A stretch of 64,000 nucleotides of DNA from Ahaetulla prasina (Eukaryota; Chordata; Lepidosauria; Squamata; Colubridae). Below, piece after piece: positions 11,444 through 62,900 of the stretch (the first letter of the stretch is position 1; the number at the start of each line of letters is the position of its first letter). The stretch covers positions 300,001,516 through 300,065,515 of the forward strand of contig NC_080539.1 in the NCBI RefSeq assembly GCF_028640845.1, read 5' to 3'. Both the position numbers and the translations under genes were made by a program. The notes below the pieces were generated by a model. That model did no database searches, was not told the DNA's origin, and was given only the letters and a program-made list of their open reading frames with translations.

Positions 11444-14400
11444 TCATACTGCTGTGCTGTTTTATGATGAACCATAGGTAACTTGGAACATGGGAAGCCC
11501 TTGCAGCAGCATTTGAAGGAGATTATCCATTTCAAAAAGATACGAACTTTTACATGTTTCTGTTATGTCCCTAACCAGCTATGATTTTATGGGCAGTGTT
11601 CCCTGGTCATAGCTGTATACCTGATTCCGTGTACTAAAGTGTAATTTTAATGTCTTTTCTAAATCATTTGTACACATGAGATCATTCCACGGATGGCTGC
11701 CTTATTTTTAATTTTTTCACTTTAATTGTGAACTGTTTAAATATGTTTTTATTATATTAAAAATTATTTGCTGCATTGTTAAAATAAGTTGTCTCATTTT
11801 TAATGGTGACCAAAAGGCAATATGTAGATTCTTCAAGGGAAAATGGTTTATAGTTTGCTTTATCTCATTTTTATCTCCCTTATTCACTTCTAGAAACAGT
11901 AGAATTAGATAAAGCAATTTTAGAAGAACCCCAGTGAAAAGCATAATAAATCAGCATACTTTGTCATCCCTCCCCCAATGCATCCAAATGTAACATGCCA
12001 AAGTATCAAATGTACTTCCTAAATAATCTTTTCTTATTTTCAAAACTCATTGGAGATTTGCATATCCTTGAAGACCATTGGAAACTTCAACTGGACCATA
12101 ATGCACCAGCCCAGCTAATTAAGAATATTTATTATGCTGGCATGATAACTTCTGTAAACTGCAGGCTAGGTGCAATTCAAAGTGCTGATGATATCCTAAC
12201 TGACATACTCCTGTGGGTATATTTGCCCATCCCCATACATTCCCAAGGAGAAAGCAAACTCTTGGTCCATTCATTGAAATTGTCGTGTTGTGAGGCCCAG
12301 GAGGTGTGCTTTCTCTGATGTACCCTGCCATTTGGAATCTTTTCTTAGGTATAAAATTGGCCCCAACTATACATGCCTTTAGGAAGGAAAGCAATGAAGA
12401 CCTGGCTTTTTCTCCCAGCTCTGGGATCAGGTTTAATTGAGTCCACAATGGTAAGAAGGGTTTTCAGTTCTCTTTGTCCTGCCGTTGTTCAGTATGTTTA
12501 ATTTGCTGTTTTGTATTAATGATGGGCTTTTTTTTGTCCACCACCCAGAGTCACCTGGTTTGATTTCGGCAGCCATGTAAATGCATAAATGATCACAAAT
12601 GTACCACATGCTGTTAGCTCCAGACATTTCTAAGGAAAATTTATTTAATTTTAAAAAAATCCAAACTTAAGTTTGTTTAAATGGAGCTGGAAAATATTGG
12701 AAACTTACTCAGGTACCTATCCAGATGGATAGAAAAAAGGCTAATCAGAAATTATTTTTAGTATGTTTTCTTTAACATAAGCCACTTGTGCTTCTCAAAC
12801 TTTCGACAGATAGAATCTTGTGTATAGAACTTGCTATCCAGTCTTTTATATGAAAACGCTATTCTGCCAGGTTTGGGGCATCTGTAAAAAAAATAAAAAT
12901 CTGATAGATATAGAGGTGGGAGATATAGGCTTGTAAATAAACATGTGCAAAAGTGACCAGGTAGTTTTGTCAATCTCTAGTTGGCCTTTCCAAGTATAGA
13001 CCACAATCTTAACAAAACAATTGCGTACAGCACTCCGCCCCCCCCATCTGTGCCCTATGGTAGTGGGCTCCCATGATTTTGGTGATAAGACTATTACGGG
13101 AGTTGGAGAGGAAGATAACAGGAAATTGCACAACTGAATCAGACAGGTGTAGATAGAAGACAAGATTTCTTCTAAGTAAGTGATCCAGTCTATTTGGAGC
13201 TATTAGAGAATTTAGCAGGAATAGTCTGACAATACAGTTACTACCTATAACTATCAGACCAATACTGGAATGAAATTCATTGACAACAAAAATGGTCACA
13301 ATTGCACACTTTGGGAGGCATTTGGGATCTAATTGCCCAACTGCTTTTGGTTTGCTTTTTTCTGTTAAATAGGCTAGTCTAGTAATGATAATGAAGAGAT
13401 TCATACTATAATGAATTTCGGAGAAACTAGGTTGCTATTTTATAACACTACAGTTTAAAAATGTTATTGGGAGCAGGTAACAAAGTTTCCTATGGGTGAG
13501 AAAAAATTTTCAAGGGGAATTTGAGGACATCTTTTTCTTCTATATGTTATATATGGATTTTCAAAATTTGTCATGGCAAATAATCAAAACAAGATATACC
13601 AATTTGACTTGGAATGAATAAGTTGAAATTTATTTTCTATAAGTTGATATCAAAGGATGCAGCAGTTGATTGAGTCAAAATTGGACTCATTTGCAGTGAT
13701 TGCAAGTTATGTATTAGCATTTTGACATTTTCATTGAATAACTGATACACTGTTTTAGTTTTATTTCTGGAAATATCTTAAGAAGCCCTTTGTTATTCTT
13801 TACTAAAAATCCGTTCATTCTTAGTTTTAATTTTCCTGATAGTTCTGAACTACCTATATCTCTTCTTTGATAACCTGAGTTTTTTCCATATTCTATTCTA
13901 CAGGTTTGATTTTTGTTTTTGTTTTCTGATCTCCAGTAAACTTTGAATAGCATAAATTAGCCAAAGCTTCAGTTTAAAAAAAGGTGAAATCTGGAGGGCA
14001 AACTAATGTTCATATCTAACTCATATGTTTTAAAGAAACTTTTTTGAAAAAATATAAAATGGTAATCCTATCTGAAATTTTAGACAAGCAAGGGTTAACC
14101 ATTCCATAAACCACATCTCCCACACTGCAATGCTCAAAAACAGAAGTGTGGCTTCCAACATCATCTACAGCCATCAGTATCCAGGAAGCCTGCCAGGATC
14201 CTTTGTTGAGATGTAATCAGGCAGAAACACCTCTAAATACCTTCATGACCACAACCCATAATGTATGGGACAGTTCCCAATATTTCACACAGGTCGAAAA
14301 GGAATGCATGGAAAGGAAGAAAGCCTGATTTTTAACAGTTCTGTTGCTATTGCTGCACTGCTGAATATGTCTCACACCTCTGCTAGAATTTGTTTTAAGC

Positions 14401-15600
14401 AGTTTGTTTTGAAACAAAAAGGTCAAATGGTTTTGCATTGTAAGTAGTTTTACATACTGTGGTTTGAGGTTAAACTATTGCGTATAATACATATTTCTAT
14501 TTATATCATGGGATATTATTATATACATTGTTTGCAGAAACAATTCTATGTCAGTCAGCCATTGTAACTGCCTAGAAAAACTGATAACCAGTTTAGTAAG
14601 AGCTTACCTTTTAAACAGTTTCTGAACATGCTATTGTTAAACTTTAATAAAACAATTTTTGCTGCATTTCCTTATCTCCTCCATTTCTGCTTTTAAAAAG
14701 TGCAGGCGCATTTTTCTTTTTTTTAAATAATAATAATAATAATGGAGCTCTCTGAAATTTCACAAAATTAATATGCTCTGAAAGCCTGACTGTTTCCATC
14801 CCATTCTGCCAAAGAATGCCTTCCATGATACGGTAGCTTCTCATCAAATCTTCTTTTCAAACCATCTCTGAGTGGTTTAAGCTGAATCTTGTTTTCAAAT
14901 CCTGAATGTGAATGAATGTATCATTCTGAGCTCTTATCATAGATTCTTGTGTGTTTTTTTTTACTTCAGAGAAAATTAAAAATAATTTTTAAAATATCTT
15001 GGTCCACAAATTAGAATCAAGTCTCTACAACCTTAAATCTCACATCTGAATGGAAACTTGGCTAGTGGGATTCATGTTCAAACATATGTGCATGCTCAAC
15101 ATTTGAACAGAAATGCAATTTTCATTGAGCTCAGAGGTGGTTAGCCCCATCCCACTTATTCATTAAAGGAATCCTTTATTTCATAACCATCCCATATTTT
15201 TTTCAAGGTCCCTTCTTAGATCCTCCTCCCATTTTATCTTTACAACAACCTGCCAAGGTAAATTGGGCTGGTTACTGCCTCTCAGCACGAGAATTACCCA
15301 GTGAATGGATTGAGGATTTGAACCCAGATCTTCATGTTCTTAGCCCTAAACCTTAACCATCATACCAAACTAACTAGGAAAGAAATACATGAGTGCCATT
15401 TCATTCTACCTGCAACTATACTTTGTGAATACTCCATTGTCACACAAACTATGCCTTGTTACATTGAGGGTTCCATCTACTTCATGAAAAAGATTTTCCC
15501 CCCCCCCTGCTTGTCTGGAATGTTCCCTCGGTGTTCAGGGCATCAGGAAGTGAAATGAAACGAGGAAGCTCACATCATCTCTGCATCAGGGAGACAAATA
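11444..15600. other. Intergenic or distal UTR sequence, no gene seen
   Basis: I find no exon-like open frame with splice signals and no clear transposon here. The short frames seen are AT-rich chance frames. A polyC run is present near 13028-13035 and another near 15499. Sequence from about 15600 leads into the PLEKHD1 first exon. Confidence 0.5.
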
Positions 15601-54562
<38,962 letters not shown>

Positions 54563-55414
54563 ACATCGGCCATCCAATTGTCAGGGGAGTTCTAGGCTCA
54601 GCTTGTCATTTCATTCAGCAAAAGCCAAATTGATTTGTCTAGACGCAGAAGTATGATAGCAGTGGGATTTCACGAGGAAGTGAATGGAACACTTTTCATG
54701 GTAGAGCTTCCTGGTTGGACCATTATTCTCAATCAGAAGGTTCCATGTAGCTTGCTGTAACTCCTTGGCTGTCCATTCCTGTCATATTAATTGACTTTGC
54801 TTTCCTCTCAATTTCCTTTACCAAGATCCATGTTTTTAGAAAATGTTCAGCCAGTCCTTTAATACCAAGGAGAAATACATACAGTATATGAAACAGGTAC
54901 ATCAGGTGATGAGCCTAAAAAGTAAACCATCTATAAAGGGAAAATTACTACAACTTACTTTTTTCAGATTTCTCATTGGAGGCCAATGATGGTTAAAATT
55001 CACTTTGCTTTATGTGCAGACAGTTCTCCAAACACTCAAAAAGCTGATTACTGGACAGTTTTCTATATTCACTGTAGTTTGGTGGCTAAATGACCATGCT
55101 TCTAACATGTTATGCTATGCTCCCCATTTCCTCTGTGTAGAAGGAAATTTCTAGGGCTGAAAATTGTCTGATGAGAATTAATGACTTATGTCTTTACGGT
55201 ATCTATTGGCAAATATAATGCCTATCACAAGTAGAGAAAATCTCATATTTGCTTTTGAGGACCTCTCGTCTGATGCTTGCATAGCACTTGCTACAATCTG
55301 GCAGCTGGCAATTCCAGGAAATCACCTTTATTTCTGATCCTTCCCTTCACCTGGAGGGAACATGTCTACTTCTGGCTTGTTTAGATGCTTGTGAACCCCT
55401 TGCTCCTCTGACAT
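54563..55414 (+). other. PLEKHD1: PLEKHD1 3' UTR region
   Basis: Unique-looking sequence follows the stop codon up to the hAT MITE at 55423. No canonical AATAAA hexamer stands out in this interval, so the transcript end is not placed. Confidence 0.4.
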
Positions 55415-55422
55415 GTTTCATA

Positions 55423-55559
55423 CAGTGGTGGGATTCAGCCAGTTCGCACCACTTCGGGAGAACTGGTTGTTAACTTTCTGAGCAGTATGACAAACTGGTT
55501 GTTAGAAGAAATCATTAGGGCAGAGAACCGGTTGTTAAATTACTTGAATCCCACCACTG
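55423..55559. mobile_element. 137-bp hAT MITE with 8-bp duplication GTTTCATA
   Basis: A perfect 15-bp terminal inverted repeat (CAGTGGTGGGATTCA / TGAATCCCACCACTG) is flanked by GTTTCATA at 55415-55422 and 55560-55567. A second copy of identical length is at 63653. Confidence 0.95.
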
Positions 55560-56115
55560 GTTTCATAGCATAACCTATAAGGACCATCCTAGATATTTCT
55601 TGGGAAGTTGAGTAGCAAGAGCAATGTCAACAAAAGATGCAGTGGGGTAACGGAGATTCTGAAGTGATTTGATCTAGGAATGGAGAGTGGAGTGGAAAAC
55701 AGAGCAGAACGGGAGAAAAGGAGGTTAATAATATCCCCATTTCCACATAGCTAGTTATGCTACTTCCAAATAAGAAAATCATCTATTGATCTGTTGGCAG
55801 ACAGACATTTGAAGAAGAGAAAAAAAACCCAGGTCTGTCCCAATTAAATGGGAAACAACCATTTTCTGCTGGTATCCCAGTTTCTTTTGTCAATAACAAC
55901 CCCCCAACTGTTAGCGTTTAAAATAACTCTAGGCGCCTGACTAGGATCAGAATCATCATGGGCAGATGAAGAAACAGCTTATTTCCTCATCCACCCCCAA
56001 ATTCTTTTTCTGTATCTAAGCCACAGATGCTGTGAATCTGGGAGGGCTGAAAAGAAAAATCCATACAAAGGTATATATAAATAAGTCTGCTAGGCTGCTG
56101 TAGATTTCTATCTCG

Positions 56116-56408
56116 GTATTTATTTATTTATTTATTTATTTATTTTATTTTATTTTTTTGCATTTATATCCCGCCCTTCTCCGAAGACTCAGGGCGGCTT
56201 ACACTATGTCAAGCAATAGTCTTCATCCATTTGTGTATTATATACAAAGTCAACTTATTGCCCCCAACAATCTGGGTCCTCATTTTACCTACCTTATAAA
56301 GGATGGAAGGCTGAGTCAACCTTGGGCCTGGTGGGACTTGAACCTGCAGTAATTGCAAGCAGCTGCTGTTAATAACAGACTGCATTAGTCTGTTGAGCCA
56401 CCAGAGGT
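56116..56408 (-). mobile_element. tRNA-derived SINE with L2-like 3' tail
   Basis: Minus-strand copy with a (TAAA)n tail at 56116-56155, hairpin CCCTGAGTCTTCGGAGAAGG and head complement GCCACCAGAGG at the right. Confidence 0.88.
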
Positions 56409-56533
56409 ATCCCTCTCTTTGCAAATGCCAAAATGGAGATTAATCTTCAATTAATCCTTTACTGTATTTTATTCCAGGATCATCTGTCAAAAGTTGCTCT
56501 GGTTAAAATGAAGTACCGTTGTGCACTTTAGAA

Positions 56534-56640
56534 CAGGGGTCTCCAACTTTGGCAACTTTAAGCCTGGTGGGCTTCAACTCCCAGGATTCTGGGAGTTGAA
56601 GTCCACCAGGCTTAAAGTTGCCAAGGTTGGAGACCCCCTC
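56534..56640. mobile_element. Palindromic hAT MITE with 8-bp duplication CTTTAGAA
   Basis: CAGGGGTCTCCAACTTTGGC is mirrored by GCCAAGGTTGGAGACCCCCT. CTTTAGAA flanks it at 56526-56533 and 56641-56648. Confidence 0.93.
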
Positions 56641-56711
56641 CTTTAGAATGTTTAGAATATGATCCATAACTGGAAACGACAGATTACTAAACCTTTAACT
56701 GATCTGTTCAA

Positions 56712-58425
56712 ATGTATTTATTTTATTTTATTTATTATTTAAATTTGTATACCGCCCTTCTCCCGAAGGACTCAGGGCGGTTCACAGCCAGGTAAAAAAA
56801 TACACAATACACTATAAATACGATTAAAATACAGTTAAAAAACTTATTAAATTGGCCACAATTAAAATTTAAAGAATAAAAACCCATTAAAAACCCATAG
56901 ACTTAAAAAACTAACCCAGTCCAGCGCAGATGAATAAGTGAGTTTTAAGCTCGCGGCGAAAGGTTCGGAGGTCCGGAAGTTGACGGAGTCCTGGGGGGAG
57001 TTCGTTCCAGAGGGCGGGAGCCCCCACAGAGAAGGCCCTTCCCCTGGGCGTTGCCAGATGACACTGTCGCGCCGACGGCACCCTGAGGAGTCCCTCTCTG
57101 TGAGAGCGCACGGGTCGGTGAGAGGTATTCGGTAGCAGTAGGCGGTCCCGTAAATAACCCGGCCCTATGCCATGGAGCGCTTTAAAGACGTTCACCAACA
57201 CCTTGAAGCGCACCCGGAAGGCCACAGGTAGCCAGTGCAGCCTGCGCAGGATAGGTGTCACTCGGGAGCCACGAGGGGCTCCCTCTATCACCCGCGCAGC
57301 TGCATTCTGGACTAACTGTAGCCTCCGGATGCCCCTCAAGGGGAGCCCCATGTAGAGAGCATTGCAATAGTCCAGACGAGACGTCACAAGGGCGTGAGTG
57401 ACTGTGCACAAGGCATCCCGGTCTAGAAAGGGGCGCAACTGGCGCACCAGGCGAACCTGGTGGAAAGCTCTCCTGGAGACGGCCGTCAAGTGGTCTTCAA
57501 AAGACAGCCGTTCATCCAGGAGAACGCCCAAGTTGCGTACCCTCTCCATCGGGGCCAATGACTCGCTCCTGACAGTCAGCCGCGGACTCAGCTGACTGTA
57601 CCGGGATGCCGGCATCCACAGCCACTCCGTCTTGGAGGGATTGAGCTTGAGCCTGTTTCTCCCCATCCAGACCCGTACGGCTTCCAAACACCGGGACAGC
57701 ACTGATAGCTTCATTGGGGTGGCCCGTGTGAAAAGTACAGCTGGGTGTCATCAGCGTACAGCTGGTACCTCACACGAAGCCACTGATGATCTCACCCAGC
57801 GGCTTCATATAGATGTTGAACAGAAGGGCGAGAGAATCGACCCTGCGGCACCCACAAGTGAGGCGCCGCGGGTCGACCTCTGCCCCCGTCAACACTGTCT
57901 GCGGCCGGTCGGAGAGATAGGAGGAGAACCACCGATAAACGGTGCCTCCCACTCCCAATCCCTCCAACCGGCGCAGCAGGATACCATGGTCGATGGTATC
58001 AAAAGCCGCTGAGAGGTCTAATAGGACCAGGGCAGAGGAACAACCCCTATCCCTGGCCCTCCAGAGATCATCCACCAACGCGACCAAAGCCGTCTCAGTG
58101 CTGTAACCGGGCCAGAAGCCGGACTGGAACGGGTCCAGATAGACAGTTTCCTCCAGGTGCAGGGGAAACTGATATGCCACCATACTCTCTACAACCTTCG
58201 CCGCGAAGCGAAGGTTGGAGACCGGACGATAATTACCTAAAACAGCCGGATCCAGGGAAGGCTTCTTGAGGAGGGGCCTCACCACCGCCTCTTTCAAGGC
58301 GGCCGGAAAGACTCCCTCCAACAAGGAAGCACTCGTAATCCCCTGGAGCCAGCCTCGTGTCACTTCCTGAGTGGCCAGCACCAGCCAGGAGGGGCACGGG
58401 TCCAGTAAACACGTGGTATTGGACA
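56712..58425 (-). mobile_element. L2-like non-LTR retrotransposon, 5'-truncated and frameshifted
   Basis: On the minus strand the element starts inside the reverse transcriptase, passes the C-terminal region and ends with the CCGCCCTGAGTCCTTCGGGA hairpin and an A/T-rich tail. The three coding pieces lie in three different frames. It is GC-rich (about the richest segment of the window). Fragments of the same family are at 36.5, 40.8, 49.8 and 51.9 kb. Confidence 0.93.
56911..57714 (-). pseudogene. C-terminal region of the L2-like LINE ORF2
   Basis: An open stretch of 267 codons encodes LNPSKTEWLWMPASR, then VRNLGVLLDERLSFEDHLTA, LVTSRLDYCNALYMGLPLRG, LQLVQNAAARVI and LHWLPVAFRVRFKVLVNVFK. These are the thumb and C-terminal motifs of L2/CR1 reverse transcriptases. 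It stays open but is detached from the RT core by frameshifts, so it is not a functional gene. Confidence 0.92.
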
Positions 58426-58489
58426 AACCAAGACTACATGATATTTTAGAACTATTTAAAATCGTAGTATAACTATGTAGCTTTCCCAA
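57770..58489 (-). pseudogene. Reverse transcriptase N-terminal half of the L2-like LINE
   Basis: The frame includes FPAALKEAVVRPLLKKPSLD, then GNYRPVSNLRFAAKVVESMV, the palm motif LLDLSAAFDTIDHGILLRRL and LFNIYMKPLGEII. These are RT blocks of the CR1/L2 group. The expected GVPQGS block is damaged (reads CGCRRVDSLALLFN). Catalytic YADD at 57747-57758 follows in another frame. The first about 20 codons after the nominal start are flanking DNA. Confidence 0.9.
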
Positions 58490-58805
58490 AGCTGCTTTTT
58501 GGAAACCAGTGGTGCAACTTTTTTATTTCATGCCTAAAATTTGGCTGCTTCTCCCTGTGAGTTTTTTTTTTTCTTCATTACACACAAACAAACAAGCTAT
58601 TGAACTCAGATCAGGCACTGGCTGTTAAACTGATCTGTTGATAACAGCAAATTGAAGTAGCCACTAACCATACCTGATATTAGCAATAGTGGTGAATATC
58701 TGTAGCTCGGGTGTAGAATGAGGGTGAAGGTTCATTCTCTGAGCTTGTGGGTTGGTTTCTAAATGTTCAGAGAGCAACCCACAAACAACAAACCCTTATA
58801 TTAGC

Positions 58806-59160
58806 CAGTGATGGTTAACCTTTTCAGCACCGAGTGCCGAAACTGGAACATGTGTGCGTGAGCATGTGTGCCAGAGCACTATAACCCAGAAGAGAGCAGC
58901 TGCCCACCATGTGCATGCGCACCGGCCAGCTGCTCTCTTCCGGGTACCATCATGTGCATGCACGCTGAACAGCTGATCTAGACCAGCTGGCCGGTGCGCA
59001 TGGGAGAGAGCAGCTGGTCAGTGCATATGCACATCAGACCAGCTGTCCAGCATGCATGTGAGCGATGGAACCCAGAAGAGCAGCTGGCAACGGCACATGT
59101 GCCCACAGAGAGAGCTCGGCGTGCCACCTCTGGCACGCATACCATAGGGTTGCCATTGCG
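58806..59160. mobile_element. hAT-type MITE with GC-rich interior
   Basis: CAGTGATGGTTAACCTTTTC and CATAGGGTTGCCATTGCG are the same ends as at 22.0 kb. Flanks ATATTAGC and GTGTTAGC match 6 of 8. Confidence 0.75.
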
Positions 59161-59169
59161 GTGTTAGCC

Positions 59170-60580
59170 TAAAGCCTCAATAGATGTTTTCTTCAATTGA
59201 TGTAATGGAAGGGCATTCCCTTAAAAGTCTTTCTCACTTTCCATTAGCCTTTTTTTTTCCAAACAGAAGAAACCTAATGAGGTGCAAGGATGGGGAACCA
59301 TGGGAAAAAGGCAAGGATACTGAAGTTTCCCAAAATTTATTAGCAGTTAGCTAGGAAGATAGACGAAGGCTAAGTCAAACGTAACTGAGGAACATTTGCT
59401 CCCTCTAGTGGAGCCCAATAATAATGCATAGATTCTAGCTGTTACTAATTAATAACAAGCTTTTTCTTCCCATCAAAAACAAATAATGTGATCGTTAACA
59501 GACAAGAAGTCAGCAGAGGAAGTACTTTTCTTTTGCTTTCATCTTTGATATCCAGTGGGTTGCTAAATATATTTTCATGATTGTAGCTGGTGTTGTATTT
59601 TATAAAACAATTTCAGTGTCTATACCAGGAAAACATTTAAATATATTTCTTGAGACAGCTGAATGATGATACTATTACTATTTATTGGCTGAAGCATCTT
59701 TAAGGATGACCAAAACAAATTAGTGAAGGCTTCTGTCATCCTAAAAGAGGACTGATGGTGAGCTGTCAAATAGGATGAGCAAAGAATTGTGAAGTTGTAG
59801 TGCGCTCAATGGAATGTATATACAGTGGTGTTTTCAGCCTTGCATTGCCTTTCTCTGTGCTAAAGTCCCTGCAGAATTTAGCATTTCATCTGAACACCCC
59901 AGTTAGAAGACTCATTCAGACTGGTAATCAGACCATGATTTGGAATATTTAGATAAGCTTGGGTGCCTTTAGACCCTTTCCCCCTCCCCTTCCCTCGTCC
60001 GTTACTGTACTTCTGACCTCCTTTATGGCTTGCAATTGTTTTGATGAAAATAGCACTTTTGTAAGCCAATGTTCTGTGAAATGTAGTGGATGAGGCTCAA
60101 AATAATTGCTTATGGCAAAGAATACAATGGTGGATATTAAAAAAAAACTTTCTGTCTGGCTGGTATTATTTTGCATCTAATGTTGAATTCCAGTGCCGTT
60201 CCAATTCTGTACGTGTGTGGTGATTGTATCAAGAGTTTCATATGTGATTACACACAATCAAACAGAAACAGAGCTCTAGAATCCCCACAGTATATATATG
60301 AACATTTCAACTAAACCATGGAATCACCAACTAACATAACTAATCAATGGAAGGAGGATTAGATTACTTTATAAGGAGGAGAAGCATGTTAGAAAATCCA
60401 CTGATACACAGTCCAAATGGATGATGAATTATGATTGGAATTGGCCTGCAAAACATAAACAGCACTATGATCATTTGGGAGACTTTCCTCGCATTTATTT
60501 CTCAGGCTATATCAAACACTTCTTGGTTTGGATTCTTTCTATAACTGTTTTAGTCCTCAATTCAGTCTGCCAATCGCCTA
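59170..60580. other. Intergenic sequence, nothing recognised
   Basis: No coding frame with protein features. The neighbouring human gene CCDC177 is not detected. Confidence 0.45.
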
Positions 60581-60581
60581 G

Positions 60582-60686
60582 CAGGGGGTCTCCAACCTTG
60601 GCAACTTTAAGACTTGTGGACTTCAACTCCCAGAATTCCTCAGGGAAGTCCACAAGTCTTAAAGTTGCCAAGCTTGGAGACCCCTG
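60582..60686. mobile_element. Palindromic hAT MITE, flanks unclear
   Basis: CAGGGGGTCTCCAACCTTGG is mirrored by CCAAGCTTGGAGACCCCTG. The flanks share GCCTAG, but an exact 8-bp duplication is not seen. Confidence 0.85.
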
Positions 60687-60839
60687 GCCTAGCCCTAGAG
60701 AGCAATTGAAAAACCAAGCATCATGCATAGACCTGGGTTATGGCATTTCCATTCTTAACATTTGTGGCTGAAAGAAATTGACAACACAATGGCAGCTTTA
60801 AATAAAGAGTAACATTGAATTATTTAACATCAATTTAAC

Positions 60840-60943
60840 AGAGATGTACTTGGGGCATAGCTGTGTAGATTCTCCCTATGCAGCATTATGTAACTAATGC
60901 TGCATAGGGAGAGCCTACATAGCTATGCCCCGAGTACATCTCT
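60840..60943. repeat. Near-perfect 104-bp inverted repeat (hairpin)
   Basis: Arms of about 49 bases (AGAGATGTACTTGGGGCATA.. and ..TATGCCCCGAGTACATCTCT) differ at four sites, all transitions, around a loop of a few bases. TAA lies on both outer sides. It is not one of the CAGGGGTCTCC foldback family. Confidence 0.85.
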
Positions 60944-60949
60944 ATAAGA

Positions 60950-62900
60950 GATTAAATCTGTGCTAGTTACATAACAAAAAAACCTAACAGTAATGTCAAG
61001 AACTAGAATGAATCTGATATCACATTCCTATTAATACAAATAAATATTCCACCATTTTTCTTCCTCTATACACTTACATTTTCACAAAATTAAACATCAG
61101 TTTGCCGTTGCCTATCAATTTTCCATTATTTTTTTCAAACATTGCATTGTAAAAAGGAAAAGGAAAAGATTTATATGATCTGAAGTGAAACCAAAATTGT
61201 GTGAATGATTATTTCTCATTCAGTATTTCCATCAAGGTTTGCTTTCTAAAGGTATGTGTGTAGACAAACGGAAATTCTGATAATACGGCATTATTTTGAT
61301 GAACATATACCAGAGGTGATTGGCAAAGGGTATTTATACACTCCATTGAATTTTGATTGCAAGATAACATGTTAAACATAGCAATGCATTACTCTTTGGA
61401 AAAATCTAAAGCCAAAGTCTTGGTTTTGAAAATATATAAATAAATTATGCTTTTCAACATTTTCAACCATTGTCCTATTAGCATCCTGATATCAGATATC
61501 ACATCAAATATGGGAGTTGTGGATTAAGCAACTTTGTGAATCATTTTCAGACCATCTTCAATATTGAGAAACTATATAACTCAGTTGAGTCTCTATTTCA
61601 CATTCATTCCAATCAGCCCTCATTTATAGAGAGCATGCTACTTATATTGCCTGCTAACAAAACTGAAGCTTTGAATTTACAAAACCCAAGTTCAATTATA
61701 GCCTTTTCCTTTAAGAGTATGGGATAGCGGAACAAAGCAAGATGGGAAACCTGTTGAGAGCAAGATAATACTAATTGGGTTCCCACATGTGTGCTAATCA
61801 CACATAATGTGGCTTGGGTTTGGCTTAGCATAATATGTGAACCCTGCCATGAATAAGAAGTACCTAATTATCTGAATAAGTCTGATAAGAGAGCTTCATT
61901 TATTCATGTATTCCGAGATCACAACCCCTCAAGCACAATATAGCAAAAGTCTCTGAACTAGAAAAGCTTTGTGATTCTATAGAATGAGGGGGAAAAGCTT
62001 TCACTGCTTTTCTTCTAAATCTCAAATAAGTAACCCCCTGGCTTTCCAAATCTTACTGAAATACTGTGCTAGAATCCCTTATGTTGCCTGGGGATGGTGG
62101 GACTTGAAGTTCAGCAACCTCTAAACAGTTGGTTATGTAAACACATTGCATTAATATTAGAAAGAACATTTTAAGACATGAAGAGCTACCTGGCTCCCTC
62201 AGTCACCATCTCTAACAACAACAACAACAAAAAAAACACTTGGAAGAGAAATGAAGCTGCCCTGAGGACCAAGAATCAAGGCTGAACAAAATTAACAGTC
62301 ATGAAGCACTGCTCTATTATGCTTGCTCAAGTACCTTGGCTTTGCTCCTGCCATGGGGAGAGACTGTTCTGTGCGCAGCTTCAAATGGAAATGTAAAGAG
62401 GCACAATGGGCAGGAAGAAAGCAGGAGAGATAAATTCAAATATCTTTGAGATCTGTGAACTAAAGCTGTCTCTACTGGGACCTGGTTCACTGGTGTACAG
62501 ATTTAAACACAGACTGTAAGAACTGAAGAAGAATTTTGGTAGCTTAATGTAGCTCAAAGGTGAAATAAACTTTAGGTTTCATTTTTCTCTCTCTCACTCA
62601 GATCAAGGATGAAAGGAAAAGGCACTGTGACAGATGAGACTCTTACAAAGATCTGCTCAAGAGCATGAAGGACACAAAGTGTTGTACAGAAAAGAGAGGT
62701 GCAGATAATTAATCCCATTACATTTGACAGACAGCTATAAATGAGAAAATGAATGAAGACAGACAGACAGACAGAAATGGTGAAAGAGAGGAGTCTTCTC
62801 CAAAGATTCCACATGGACTTGTGAATTGATGAAATTATCTTTCTAAATCATCTGGCCAGGTAGCCTAAACAGGAGGAGAAATCAAGTATTGTTTCTGATT
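60950..62900. other. Intergenic sequence, nothing recognised apart from short tandem runs
   Basis: An (AAC)n run near 62216 and an (AGAC)n run at 62757-62774 are the only structured parts seen. Confidence 0.45.

Noticed and set aside
13009..13404. 131-codon minus-strand frame between the two genes
   Set aside because: No recognisable protein features; composition of the local intergenic DNA.
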